Below are positions 45,412 through 54,158 of a stretch of DNA of 64,000 nucleotides, piece after piece. Source of the stretch: Echinicola soli (GTDB taxonomy: Bacteria; Bacteroidota; Bacteroidia; Cytophagales; Cyclobacteriaceae); NCBI RefSeq assembly GCF_006575665.1, contig NZ_CP041253.1, positions 2,393,001 through 2,457,000 of the forward strand. The letters are read 5' to 3'. The position numbers and the translations under genes were made by a program. Numbering within the stretch: position 1 is the first letter of the stretch; the number at the start of each line of letters is the position of its first letter. The notes under the pieces are model-generated. The model worked only from the letters and a program-made list of their open reading frames with translations. It was not told the origin of the DNA and did no database searches.

Positions 45412-46128
45412 TTATTTTTTGACAACGAGCTTTTTGGTAACTATATTTTTCCCGTTTACCATAAGTGTGTAAAAATAAACTCCAGGATTAAAATCACTCA
45501 CGTTGATGAGTACGGTTTTTTGTTGGGGGGAGAGGGTGAGCTCTTCGATAGGGTTGCCGATAAAACTATTGATGAGCAGCTTGATGTTCGCATTGGGATT
45601 TTTTATTTGATAGTCGATTTGCGCAATTCTATTGCTGGGGTTAGGGTAGACGCTTCCAAACGAGATGTCTTTATGATTAACGGCTTCATCATCCTTTGGC
45701 GCAAAGGTTTCATACACGCCTTCTATGATGAAAACATCTCTTAGGTTAGCGGTATTGGAGAAATGCAGGTCAAAGGTACCCTTGGTCTCTGTAATTCCCA
45801 GTTTGAATTCAATATACAAATCAGTAAATACTTCGTTTGGCTCTAAGGTGACCATAATTTTGGAGATGTCCTTTCTGGGATCCAAACAATTGTCTCCTAT
45901 GCAAACTTTGATGTCTTGGGAAGAACCGATTTCTCCTCTCATAAACTTCATGATGTACTCTTTCTTCTCGTTGGAAGTGTTTTGAAGGATAATGGATTTA
46001 CGCTGAATATCGTCAATTTTACCTGTAAACTGTATCTTTTCGCTTAAGACATGCACTTGCTGGGCTTCAGCTGTTGTTAGCTGAAAAAACATGAAAACAA
46101 AAATGAATAGCGATAAAAAATTTTTCAT
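45412..46128 (-). CDS. secreted protein with T9SS type A C-terminal sorting domain
   Basis: A 238-residue exported protein (signal peptide ends AEAQ near 22). The central part is an unknown beta-rich domain with two cysteines (KVCIGDNCLDPRK). The last 80 residues are a type IX secretion sorting domain: SFGSVYPNPSNRIAQIDYQI, GNPIEELTL, FNPGVYFYTLMVNGKNIVTKKLVVKK. It should therefore be carried across the outer membrane and possibly attached to the cell surface. Its role is unknown. It is upstream of bamD on the same strand, 69 bases away. Confidence 0.85.
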   Translation of the reverse strand: MKNFLSLFIFVFMFFQLTTAEAQQVHVLSEKIQFTGKIDDIQRKSIILQNTSNEKKEYIMKFMRGEIGSSQDIKVCIGDNCLDPRKDISKIMVTLEPNEVFTDLYIEFKLGITETKGTFDLHFSNTANLRDVFIIEGVYETFAPKDDEAVNHKDISFGSVYPNPSNRIAQIDYQIKNPNANIKLLINSFIGNPIEELTLSPQQKTVLINVSDFNPGVYFYTLMVNGKNIVTKKLVVKK

Positions 46129-46304
46129 GTAGATGCTCTATCGATATGATATTCGTTTAAGTGTGTGACTTTCTAAATCTTATACGTATAAAAATACCGA
46201 TTTGGTTCGTGCTTTTAAAGGAAAGTGGGTTAAAAAATGTTAACCCCTTTAAAATTTTTTTTAAGCGGTAGCGTTTGTTAAAAATTGTTAAGTCGAAAAC
46301 GAGC

Positions 46305-47954
46305 TTATTGTTGGACTTTATCCCGCTCCTTTAGCCAATTATTAATGATGACTTGTATGTCATCTTCATCAGGGTAAGGGATGCGTATATTAGGTTCGTG
46401 AAAGAGATTTTGGGGATTTTCGGGTTGTTTTTTTGGCGTTCGCCATTCCAACACCATCTCCAATGTAGGGCGTTCTTCAGCTCTCCAGACAAAGCCCTCA
46501 AGCTTAGAGTTCTCCTCATTTAGCATATGTGGAGGAGTGAATGATGCCTCAGGATTAATGGTATGGTTGATTTTGACCACATTGCCATTTTCGAAATGCA
46601 TGAAGATCTTGCCACATAGTAGCGAGTTGACTCCTTGGAGTGTGGTGTCATTTTCAAGGGCGAAATAAAGTGACTCTCCGTTGCCTTCCACTTCCAGTCT
46701 GCTCATATCGCCATCCTCAAAGTATCCAATCATCTGACGGCCTTTGATCTGGTTAAAATTGGCAATGGTGTCGGCGGTGATGGCGAAGGCATTGTCTTTC
46801 AGAAAAGCCCGGTCAATATCTTCATTGGCAATGAGAAAGTGGATGCTGTCAGCGGAAATTTGGCTTTTATTGTTCCATAGCAAAGGATCACCATAGAGGA
46901 AAATGGTGGAGTCGGCATACATGTACACCGTGGAATCAGCCCTTCCTGACATTTCCCCCTTGATCATATTGGTATTTGGATAGGCCAGCATGTGGCGGTT
47001 TACTGCCGTTTCACTATCCTGACTGATCAGGGTGTCTGCTGTCATGTACATAGTGTCTGCTTCAAAATACTTCTGCACCAGTGCATTCCCGTAAACTTCT
47101 GAATATTTCTTCTCCTCCCAATACTTGCCTACATCTCCAAATATTTCGATGTTTCGTTCTTTATTGAAGATGCTGACATTGTCTTTGCCTTCGTAATATT
47201 TTTTGTTTTCGTCATAAAAAAGCTCATCCCCTGTGACCTTGCTGGTTTCATTCTCTACATCGCCTTCATAAAACCTGAACTGCTTGTTTTGGGTGTCATA
47301 ATAGCTCCCTTTTTTGGCGTTGAGTTCATCACCTTTTTCTGACCGGATATTGGTGAGTCCTTCGGTTTCGGCGATTTTGGGGACGGTGAAATAATAGAGA
47401 ATATTTGATTTTAGGGTGTATTCAGGGTTGACCAAAATGACATTATCCGTAAAGGTGATTTTTTCCTCTTGGGTTTCATATAGTCCTTTTTGGCTGGTGA
47501 GTACATTGGTACTGTCCACTACTTTCCCAAAGTTAAAGTAGTCGGCTACTCCCGATCTTCTATTGTAATCCAAAAAGTCGGTGTACAAGGTTGTTCCAGC
47601 TTTTACGAATACAACGTCATCACGTAATTTTGCCAAATAAGTATTGCCATTATAATCGGCATAGAAGCAGGTAATGGTGACGGTATCCTTCGGGTTTTCT
47701 ATTCGGACATTGCCAAAAAGTTCAGACTTATTGCCATTTTGGTCATAATAAGCAGAGTCACAATAGATGGTAAACTCTCTTTGTTTCATGATGATGTTGC
47801 CGTACACCTTTTGTATTTGAGTGGCTTCGACCCTATGGATGCTGTCAGCTTTGTTTAAGCCAAGAAAATCCCTTGATTGCTGTGCATTGGAAAGGTGGGC
47901 ACTGAAAATTAAACAGCATAGAGTAAGTAAATATGTGAGGGTCTTTTTTAGCAT
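46305..47954 (-). CDS. OstA/LptA-like exported protein
   Basis: A 549-residue periplasmic or outer-membrane protein from the ATG at 47954 (seven residues shorter than the longest reading), with a signal peptide ending SNAQQ. Repeated beta-strand units (YGNIIMKQREFTIYCDSAYYD, ELFGNVRIENPKD, NILYYFTVPK, EIFGDVGKYWEE) match the OstA/LptA beta-jellyroll used to pass lipopolysaccharide across the periplasm. Bacteroidota members of this type are much longer than E. coli LptA (185 residues), as here. It is divergent from tilS with only 49 bases between the starts. Confidence 0.85.
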   Translation of the reverse strand: MLKKTLTYLLTLCCLIFSAHLSNAQQSRDFLGLNKADSIHRVEATQIQKVYGNIIMKQREFTIYCDSAYYDQNGNKSELFGNVRIENPKDTVTITCFYADYNGNTYLAKLRDDVVFVKAGTTLYTDFLDYNRRSGVADYFNFGKVVDSTNVLTSQKGLYETQEEKITFTDNVILVNPEYTLKSNILYYFTVPKIAETEGLTNIRSEKGDELNAKKGSYYDTQNKQFRFYEGDVENETSKVTGDELFYDENKKYYEGKDNVSIFNKERNIEIFGDVGKYWEEKKYSEVYGNALVQKYFEADTMYMTADTLISQDSETAVNRHMLAYPNTNMIKGEMSGRADSTVYMYADSTIFLYGDPLLWNNKSQISADSIHFLIANEDIDRAFLKDNAFAITADTIANFNQIKGRQMIGYFEDGDMSRLEVEGNGESLYFALENDTTLQGVNSLLCGKIFMHFENGNVVKINHTINPEASFTPPHMLNEENSKLEGFVWRAEERPTLEMVLEWRTPKKQPENPQNLFHEPNIRIPYPDEDDIQVIINNWLKERDKVQQ

Positions 47955-48003
47955 TTGGAAAGTTATCAACGACAAAATTAATCAAAAATGGTATTTTTGG
48001 GTT

Positions 48004-49326
48004 ATGCTCGATCAGTTTATCAGTCATATACGGACAAAAAATATTTTAGATACCTCAAAGCCTTATTTGTTGGCGACAAGCGGTGGCGTTGATAGTGTGG
48101 CTTTGGCCTGGCTGCTGAAGAAAGCGGGGATTGGTTTCAGAATCGCCCATTGCAACTTTGGTCTGCGAGGTGAGGAAAGCGACGGAGATGAAAAGTTTGT
48201 AAGGGAATTGGCAGAAAAACTTGGTGCAGCTATTTCAGTGCAGCGTTTTGATACCCAACACCACGCCTCCACTAACGGGATATCCACCCAAATGGCCGCC
48301 AGGGATTTACGTTATGCGTGGTTTGAGGCGTTAAAGCAGCAGTATAAACTTTGTGGGATTATTGTGGCTCACCACGCTGACGATCAGTTGGAAACGATTT
48401 TGCTTAACCTGATGCGTGGGACAGGAATCGAAGGAGTGTATGGTATGGCCGAAATCAGGGAGCATGTGATCAGGCCCTTATTGCCTTTTACCCGTCAGCA
48501 GCTGGAAGCCTTTATGGTAAGCGAGCAGCTTTCATGGAGAGAGGACAGCTCGAACAGCCAAAGTAATTATAAGCGAAATTTCCTCCGCAATGAAGTGCTG
48601 CCACTGATGAAGTCACATGATGACCATGTGGAGGAGAAACTTCACATGAGTTTTGATAGGCTAAAAGATACTGGTAAAGCGTTCTTCTATTTGTTTGACC
48701 AGTGGAAAAGGCAGACGATCAAACGGGAGGGACAGGTACTATTTCTGGAAAAGGCTTCCTTGGAGACTGTGCCAGGAAAGTCCAGTCTGCTTTATTACTG
48801 GTTACGTGATTATGGGTTTAACCCTTCCCAAATAGAGGACATGCTGACTGTGCTTTGGTCAGATGAAGTGGGACAGCGGTTTGAATCAGGTAATTTCATG
48901 GTCAATATAGACAGGGATCATTTGCTGTTAGGTGAAAAACTAGCTCCTTTTGCTGAGTTTGACCTTGCCAAAACTGATCTGGAACTGTCTTTTGAAGGAA
49001 AGGTATACGATATATTGGTGATGGAGGGAGATGTGGCCGTGGATGTAAAGAAAGTAAACGCGATGCTGGACAGGAATAGCTTGGTGTTTCCATTGAAATT
49101 AAGGAAATGGAAGGAGGGGGATCGTTTTAGGCCGCTGGGGATGAAAAAGTTTAAGAAAATAAGCGATTTTTTAATAGATTTGAAAGTACCTGTAATTATC
49201 AAAAATAACGTGAAGGTACTTTGCGATGCCAGCGGGGAAGTGGTTTGGGTAGTGGGATACCGGGTGGATGATCGTTTTAAGCTTACTTCCGCCACCAATG
49301 AGGTCATGTATTTTAAGTTAAAATAA
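48004..49326 (+). CDS. tilS: tRNA(Ile)-lysidine synthetase
   Basis: Adds lysine to C34 of the tRNA-Ile CAU anticodon, so that it reads AUA. 440 residues from the ATG at 48004; an in-frame start at 47821 is rejected because its 61 extra residues lie over the divergent gene. The PP-loop is SGGVDS at 26-31, followed by AHHADDQLETILLNLMRGTGIEG (about 119-141) and the C-terminal domain with RKWKEGDRFRPLGMKKFKKISDFL (about 366-389). The next gene begins 7 bases later. Confidence 0.95.
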   Translation: MLDQFISHIRTKNILDTSKPYLLATSGGVDSVALAWLLKKAGIGFRIAHCNFGLRGEESDGDEKFVRELAEKLGAAISVQRFDTQHHASTNGISTQMAARDLRYAWFEALKQQYKLCGIIVAHHADDQLETILLNLMRGTGIEGVYGMAEIREHVIRPLLPFTRQQLEAFMVSEQLSWREDSSNSQSNYKRNFLRNEVLPLMKSHDDHVEEKLHMSFDRLKDTGKAFFYLFDQWKRQTIKREGQVLFLEKASLETVPGKSSLLYYWLRDYGFNPSQIEDMLTVLWSDEVGQRFESGNFMVNIDRDHLLLGEKLAPFAEFDLAKTDLELSFEGKVYDILVMEGDVAVDVKKVNAMLDRNSLVFPLKLRKWKEGDRFRPLGMKKFKKISDFLIDLKVPVIIKNNVKVLCDASGEVVWVVGYRVDDRFKLTSATNEVMYFKLK

Positions 49327-49333
49327 TAAATTT

Positions 49334-49849
49334 ATGCTTAATCCTTTTAAAAGGACTTACACTGAAGGGGAATTGAAGATTTTTGAGTTTCTAGCAAAGA
49401 CTCAATTTTTTAATCATTTAAAGTATGCGGAAATGTACAGGTTCCTTCCGGCGATCCATTATCGAAAATATAGCAAGGATGAAGTTGTTTTTTTTAGAAA
49501 TGATCCTAGTCAGGCATTATATATAGTAAAAGGAGGTGTCGTGTCGTTGAATGTCGATATCAGGGAAAATTTTGAGACTATTTATAAAGTTCGGGAAGGA
49601 GTGGCCTTTGGTGAAAACTCCCTGCTGGACAATGCCAAGCGGATCTATACCGCAGTGGTAGAATCCGAAGAGGCGGAGCTTATGGTGATTCCCAACTATG
49701 CGATCAAAGAAATTTTTGACAGCTCACCCAAGGTGAAGGCCAAGATGCTCACTTCGCTAGCTACTTATTATGACAATAGAAATTATCAGCTTTTTTCATC
49801 CTACCGCAAATCATTTGGTTTCTTTAATCTAAGCCAGATGTTTGAGTAG
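49334..49849 (+). CDS. cyclic-nucleotide-binding domain protein without DNA-binding domain
   Basis: A 171-residue Crp-fold protein. Residues about 30-130 carry the beta-roll (YSKDEVVFFRNDPSQALYIVKGGVVSLN, then VAFGENSLLDNAKRIYTAVV with the phosphate-binding cassette F-G-E-x-S). The remaining 40 residues hold no helix-turn-helix, unlike full Crp/Fnr proteins, so it may act as a stand-alone nucleotide sensor. The gene is 7 bases after tilS, so is probably co-transcribed. Confidence 0.85.
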   Translation: MLNPFKRTYTEGELKIFEFLAKTQFFNHLKYAEMYRFLPAIHYRKYSKDEVVFFRNDPSQALYIVKGGVVSLNVDIRENFETIYKVREGVAFGENSLLDNAKRIYTAVVESEEAELMVIPNYAIKEIFDSSPKVKAKMLTSLATYYDNRNYQLFSSYRKSFGFFNLSQMFE

Positions 49850-50288
49850 AATCAAGTATCAAGTTTCGGGAAAAGAACAATGACATACTTATTCAGTGAT
49901 CCAGTACTGATAGGCTTTGAGCCTCTGCCCCAATAGAAAGGACTTAGGTATCCCGATGGGACAATGTGGTGCATGTGAATCACTTGTTGCCAATAGGAGG
50001 ATTAAGATGTGTTTAATTTTATTGGACGAATTGAGTTGGTGTCTCAACGTCGACTGTCCCCTGGCGCAGCCACCAGTATAACGGCCAATTATCGGAGACC
50101 TATTACTGATCGCGGCCACCACCCCAAAACCTTTCAACTTTTATACCTTCCAACCTTCCAACACTAAAAATCCCCCATCCTTTAACAATCTTCAACTAAT
50201 CAATTGATTGCTTTAAATAATACCCATTCTTTAATATCTTAGCGGAGCTTTTAAAAAATCTACAAATTAATTAAACAAATCATACATC
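49850..50288. other. 439-bp spacer, no gene
   Basis: No credible gene. A GTATCAAGT motif follows the upstream stop, and a CTTTCAACTTTTATACCTTCCAACC stretch near 50130-50165 is the complement of the GGTTGGAAGGT-type motif found in other spacers. The last 80 bases are AT-rich and should hold the mdh promoter. Confidence 0.4.
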
Positions 50289-51227
50289 ATGACTAAAGTA
50301 ACCGTAGTTGGAGCTGGTAATGTGGGCGCTACTTGTGCTGACGTATTGGCTTACAGAGAAATTGCTGAAGAGATCGTTTTGGTAGATATCAAAGAAGGTG
50401 TAGCCGAAGGTAAGGCACTTGATATTTGGCAGAAAGCTCCTATCAATGCTTATGACAGCAGAACAGTAGGAAGCACGAATGATTACACCAAAACAGCAGG
50501 ATCTGATGTCGTAGTGATCACTTCAGGATTGCCCCGTAAGCCAGGCATGACGCGTGACGACCTGATCGAGACCAACGCAGGTATCGTGAAGTCTGTAACC
50601 GAAAATGTGGTTAAGCATTCTCCAGATGCGATCATTATCATCGTTTCCAATCCATTGGACGTGATGACCTATCAGGCGCATATCACTTCCAAACTTCCTC
50701 GTACAAAAGTAATCGGGATGGCAGGTATCTTGGATACCGCACGTTACCGTGCATTTTTAGCTGAAGCACTTGATGTGTCTCCAAAAGAAATTCAGGCTAT
50801 CTTGATGGGCGGTCATGGTGATACCATGGTGCCACTTCCAAGATATACCACCGTAGCAGGTATCCCTGTAACAGAACTTATCGAAAAGGATAAGCTTGAT
50901 GCGATCATCGAAAGAACCAAATTCGGCGGGGGTGAGCTGGTGAAGCTGATGGGTACTTCTGCATGGTATGCGCCCGGTTCTGCTGCCGCTCAGATGGTAG
51001 AAGCAATCCTCAAAAACCAACGAAGAGTATTCCCTGTTTGTGTGAAACTGGACGGCGAATACGGAATTGACGATTGCTACCTCGGTGTTCCTGTAATTCT
51101 TGGCAAAAACGGTATCGAAAAAGTGATCGAACTGGACTTGAATGATGACGAAAAGGCACTGCTGGAAACTTCCAGAAAGCATGTGAAAGAAGTGATGGCC
51201 GTACTTGATAGCGTCGGCTCAAAATAA
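50289..51227 (+). CDS. mdh: malate dehydrogenase
   Basis: A 312-residue NAD-dependent LDH-like malate dehydrogenase of the citric-acid cycle. Rossmann motif VVGAGNVGATCAD (5-17), with the NAD-ribose Asp in VLVDIKEG. Malate specificity is shown by Arg in SGLPRKPGMTRDDL (about 80-93). The catalytic dyad is in DTARYRAFLA (Asp, Arg) and MGGHGDTMVPL (His, about 175). Monocistronic, with its own terminator. Confidence 0.97.
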   Translation: MTKVTVVGAGNVGATCADVLAYREIAEEIVLVDIKEGVAEGKALDIWQKAPINAYDSRTVGSTNDYTKTAGSDVVVITSGLPRKPGMTRDDLIETNAGIVKSVTENVVKHSPDAIIIIVSNPLDVMTYQAHITSKLPRTKVIGMAGILDTARYRAFLAEALDVSPKEIQAILMGGHGDTMVPLPRYTTVAGIPVTELIEKDKLDAIIERTKFGGGELVKLMGTSAWYAPGSAAAQMVEAILKNQRRVFPVCVKLDGEYGIDDCYLGVPVILGKNGIEKVIELDLNDDEKALLETSRKHVKEVMAVLDSVGSK

Positions 51228-51263
51228 GCATCTTCTGTTCAGCGTGAATGGAATCAGTTAATG

Positions 51264-51297
51264 AAATCCCGGCACTGGCCGGGATTTTTGTTTTTTT
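51264..51297 (+). terminator. terminator after mdh
   Basis: A 10-bp perfect stem (AAATCCCGGC/GCCGGGATTT) with an ACTG loop, followed by T-rich sequence. Confidence 0.9.
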
Positions 51298-51376
51298 AAA
51301 GCCCTATTTATTTGTAAGAACATTTTCATGTCTTTATTTTACATCTATAAGTAAATAACATTTTCACTGGTTGAGT

Positions 51377-54100
51377 ATGCTAAAGCGTTTATTAGTAGTC
51401 CTGTTGGTTCTTTTGATTGGTTTGACCGGTTATCTTTTCTATACTTCCAGGGCATTTACAGGTGAATTGGATGCCATTGATTTGGTGTCCGATGACGCCA
51501 TTTTTGTTTTTGAAACCAAAGAGCCGGTAAAGGTCTGGAACCAATTGGTAAGCCAACCTATCTGGCAGCGCTTATCTGCTGTGCCTTCGCTGAAGGATGT
51601 GGAAAATCAACTGGTCGTGCTGGATAGTCTTACAGGAAAGGGAGGGAAGTTGGAGAGTACACTTAGCGGAAATAAGTTCATTGTCTCCCTGCATCCAACT
51701 GCTAAGTCGGAGTTTGATTTTTTGTTTTTGGTAGCCTTTGAGGATAAAGGCCAGGATCAATTTATCCAGTCTATTAGCGATAAAGTAAAGCCTGGACAAA
51801 TCCAGTCAAGGAGCCACAGCGGTGAGACGATCTATGAGTATAAAAGTCCAGACCGTAATACTACCCTGTCCTATGCGATGTTGGAAAATGTGGTGGTGGC
51901 CAGTTACAATTCCTTTTTGATAGAGGAGGCTATTCGGTATGTCCAGTCAGATCATCTGAAGAGCTTTAAGGATGCCTATAAAGAGCTTTATGCTTCCCAA
52001 AATGAATCGAAAGATGGCTTGGGCCTATTTAGACTTGGCAGTGCGGGCGTCTCCAGTTTTATGAATGGAATAGCCCAAAAAGAACAATTGGATTTTTCCA
52101 ATAACTTTTCGCAGCACCACTTGTCGGCAAATTTGGAATTGAAGTTTGCCGAAAACAAGATTTTCTTGGATGGATTCACGTTTTATAAAGATGGCAATGA
52201 AGTGAATTTTTCCAATGACAAGAAAGGAGGAGGCAGTCTCTTCAGTAATTTTATTTCCAATAGAACAGCGGTTTATTATCAGTACAACGTAAATGAAATT
52301 AGTCAGATAGCGCAAATTGGGAATGCTGCTTTTGAGCCGAAGAATACCTTGATGGGAGAAGTGGATAAAAACCTTAAGCAGCAGGGCTTTTTAGAGAATC
52401 TGAGTGGTGAAGTAGGGTATATGGTATTGGAAAAACTGCCCAATTCAGATACAGATAAAGTGCTGATATTGAAGGCTACGGATCCTGAAAAAGGACTGGA
52501 TCTTTTGAAGGGATTTACGCTAAACCTCAACCAGGGAGATTCCTCCAAACTACTGAGTGATCATTATAAGGAGCAGGAACTGTTTTTGATCAACCAACCG
52601 GAGTTTCCGGCCCATTTGTTTAACGGACAGTTCCTGGGTTTTTCGCATACTTACATCACCCAATATCAGGATATGCTCGTCCTGGGAAACACCACGAAGG
52701 CGATAAAGATATTTGTAGACGATATTTACAATGACAATACTTGGGGAAGGTCCCTGAACCAACGTCGTTTTCTGGAAGGAGTGTCCAAAAATGCCGGGTT
52801 TAATTTTATCATTAATATTCCTCGTTTTTGGAATACACTTTTGGAGACGAGCTCTCCGCATTGGAAGGGACTATTTCAGAAGTATGCGCCACAGTTGAAA
52901 TCCATTGACCTGATGGCCCTGCAGCTGAGTGAGATCGGGGACGAGCAATATGTCAATTTGGAACTTGGCTATAATCTTAAGCCGATAAAGTCGGTGAAGG
53001 ATATTGTACTGACCGAAAGCATGGGACTTCAGTTTAGCGAGCCACTGACGTTTGGGCCCAAGACGCTTGAAAACTTTAATGATAAAAGCACCGATTTTGT
53101 GGTTCAGGATGCTTCCAATGTGATTCACTTTTTCAATGATGAGGGAGAGCGCATCTTTTCCAAACACGTGGAAGGCAAGATCAAAGGGGATGTTTTTCAG
53201 ATTGATTATTATAAAAACGGAAAACTCCAGCTGGTTTTCGCGACGGAAAGCATGATCTACGCATTTGACCGCTTAGGGACCGCTTTGCCGGATTATCCTA
53301 TCCGGTTGCCTCAGCAAGAAGCAGTGACCCATATGAGTTTGGTGGATTATAACCATACACGTGATTACCGGTATTTTGTCGCTACCACCAATGGCGACCT
53401 TTATATTTTCGATAAGCGTGGCAATAACCTGGAAGGCTGGACACCTCGTGAGACTTCTGGAACCTTAGCGGCTCCTCCTGCTCACCATCGCCTTTCAGGA
53501 GTAGGAGATTATATGGTTTCGCTCAATAGAAATGGCGAGCTGTATATCCTGAACAGGAGGGGGGAATTACAGACAGGGGCACCAATCAACCTAGGTGAGG
53601 GAGTATCCAGTGACTATGCGCTTATCCAGCGCGGTGACAAAGGCGACACCCAAATCGTGACCGTAACGGCAGAAGGTGAAGTCATCCGCGTTAACTTCCG
53701 GGGGGAGCTAACCTACAGAGACCAACTACTCCGGCCTGATAGGAACACCCGGTTTTCGCTGGTGAAGGACCAAATGGGAGACCGGTATTATTTTGTAGTA
53801 CAGGAATACAATAAAATCACCGTACTGGACAGTGAGCTTGAAGTGGTTTTTGAAAAAAATATGGTTTCTGAAAACCTGGACTATCAGTTCTTCAGCTTTG
53901 GCGGGGATAAGAATATTTTTGTGGTCATCGATCGGGTGCAGGAATTTATATTCTTATATAACTTGGAGGGAGAGCTGCTGAATACCAGGCCACTTGATGG
54001 CAGTCATAAAGTGGAAATCAAATATTCAGGAAGTAAAAATGAGTACACTATCTATGCCATTCACCAAAATCAGTTTTCCGCCTATAAGCTTCCGTTATGA
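51377..54100 (+). CDS. large membrane-anchored protein with C-terminal propeller-like region, unknown function
   Basis: A 907-residue protein with one N-terminal membrane helix (about 1-22, MLKRLLVVLLVLLIGLTGYL) and the rest outside the cytoplasm. The start is the ATG at 51377; a TTG 6 bases upstream is possible. Residues 25-560 are alternating helix/strand, resembling DUF3352-like proteins. Residues 570-900 have repeats such as DNEG-ERIFSK, TNGDLYIFDKRGNNL, RNGELYILNRRGELQ, AEGEVIRVNFRGEL and LDSELEVVFEKN, spaced about 45 apart, as in a beta-propeller. It is followed 58 bases later by an MscS channel gene. I cannot assign a function. Confidence 0.7.
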   Translation: MLKRLLVVLLVLLIGLTGYLFYTSRAFTGELDAIDLVSDDAIFVFETKEPVKVWNQLVSQPIWQRLSAVPSLKDVENQLVVLDSLTGKGGKLESTLSGNKFIVSLHPTAKSEFDFLFLVAFEDKGQDQFIQSISDKVKPGQIQSRSHSGETIYEYKSPDRNTTLSYAMLENVVVASYNSFLIEEAIRYVQSDHLKSFKDAYKELYASQNESKDGLGLFRLGSAGVSSFMNGIAQKEQLDFSNNFSQHHLSANLELKFAENKIFLDGFTFYKDGNEVNFSNDKKGGGSLFSNFISNRTAVYYQYNVNEISQIAQIGNAAFEPKNTLMGEVDKNLKQQGFLENLSGEVGYMVLEKLPNSDTDKVLILKATDPEKGLDLLKGFTLNLNQGDSSKLLSDHYKEQELFLINQPEFPAHLFNGQFLGFSHTYITQYQDMLVLGNTTKAIKIFVDDIYNDNTWGRSLNQRRFLEGVSKNAGFNFIINIPRFWNTLLETSSPHWKGLFQKYAPQLKSIDLMALQLSEIGDEQYVNLELGYNLKPIKSVKDIVLTESMGLQFSEPLTFGPKTLENFNDKSTDFVVQDASNVIHFFNDEGERIFSKHVEGKIKGDVFQIDYYKNGKLQLVFATESMIYAFDRLGTALPDYPIRLPQQEAVTHMSLVDYNHTRDYRYFVATTNGDLYIFDKRGNNLEGWTPRETSGTLAAPPAHHRLSGVGDYMVSLNRNGELYILNRRGELQTGAPINLGEGVSSDYALIQRGDKGDTQIVTVTAEGEVIRVNFRGELTYRDQLLRPDRNTRFSLVKDQMGDRYYFVVQEYNKITVLDSELEVVFEKNMVSENLDYQFFSFGGDKNIFVVIDRVQEFIFLYNLEGELLNTRPLDGSHKVEIKYSGSKNEYTIYAIHQNQFSAYKLPL

Positions 54101-54158
54101 TCGTGGGTTGTTATCCATGTAAATGTGTAGTTTTGCGAAGAATATAAAAATACTAATC

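Noticed and set aside
49889..50137. 82-codon minus-strand ORF in the mdh upstream spacer
   Set aside because: Composition is not protein-like, there is no plausible start context, and the region contains repeat-type motifs.
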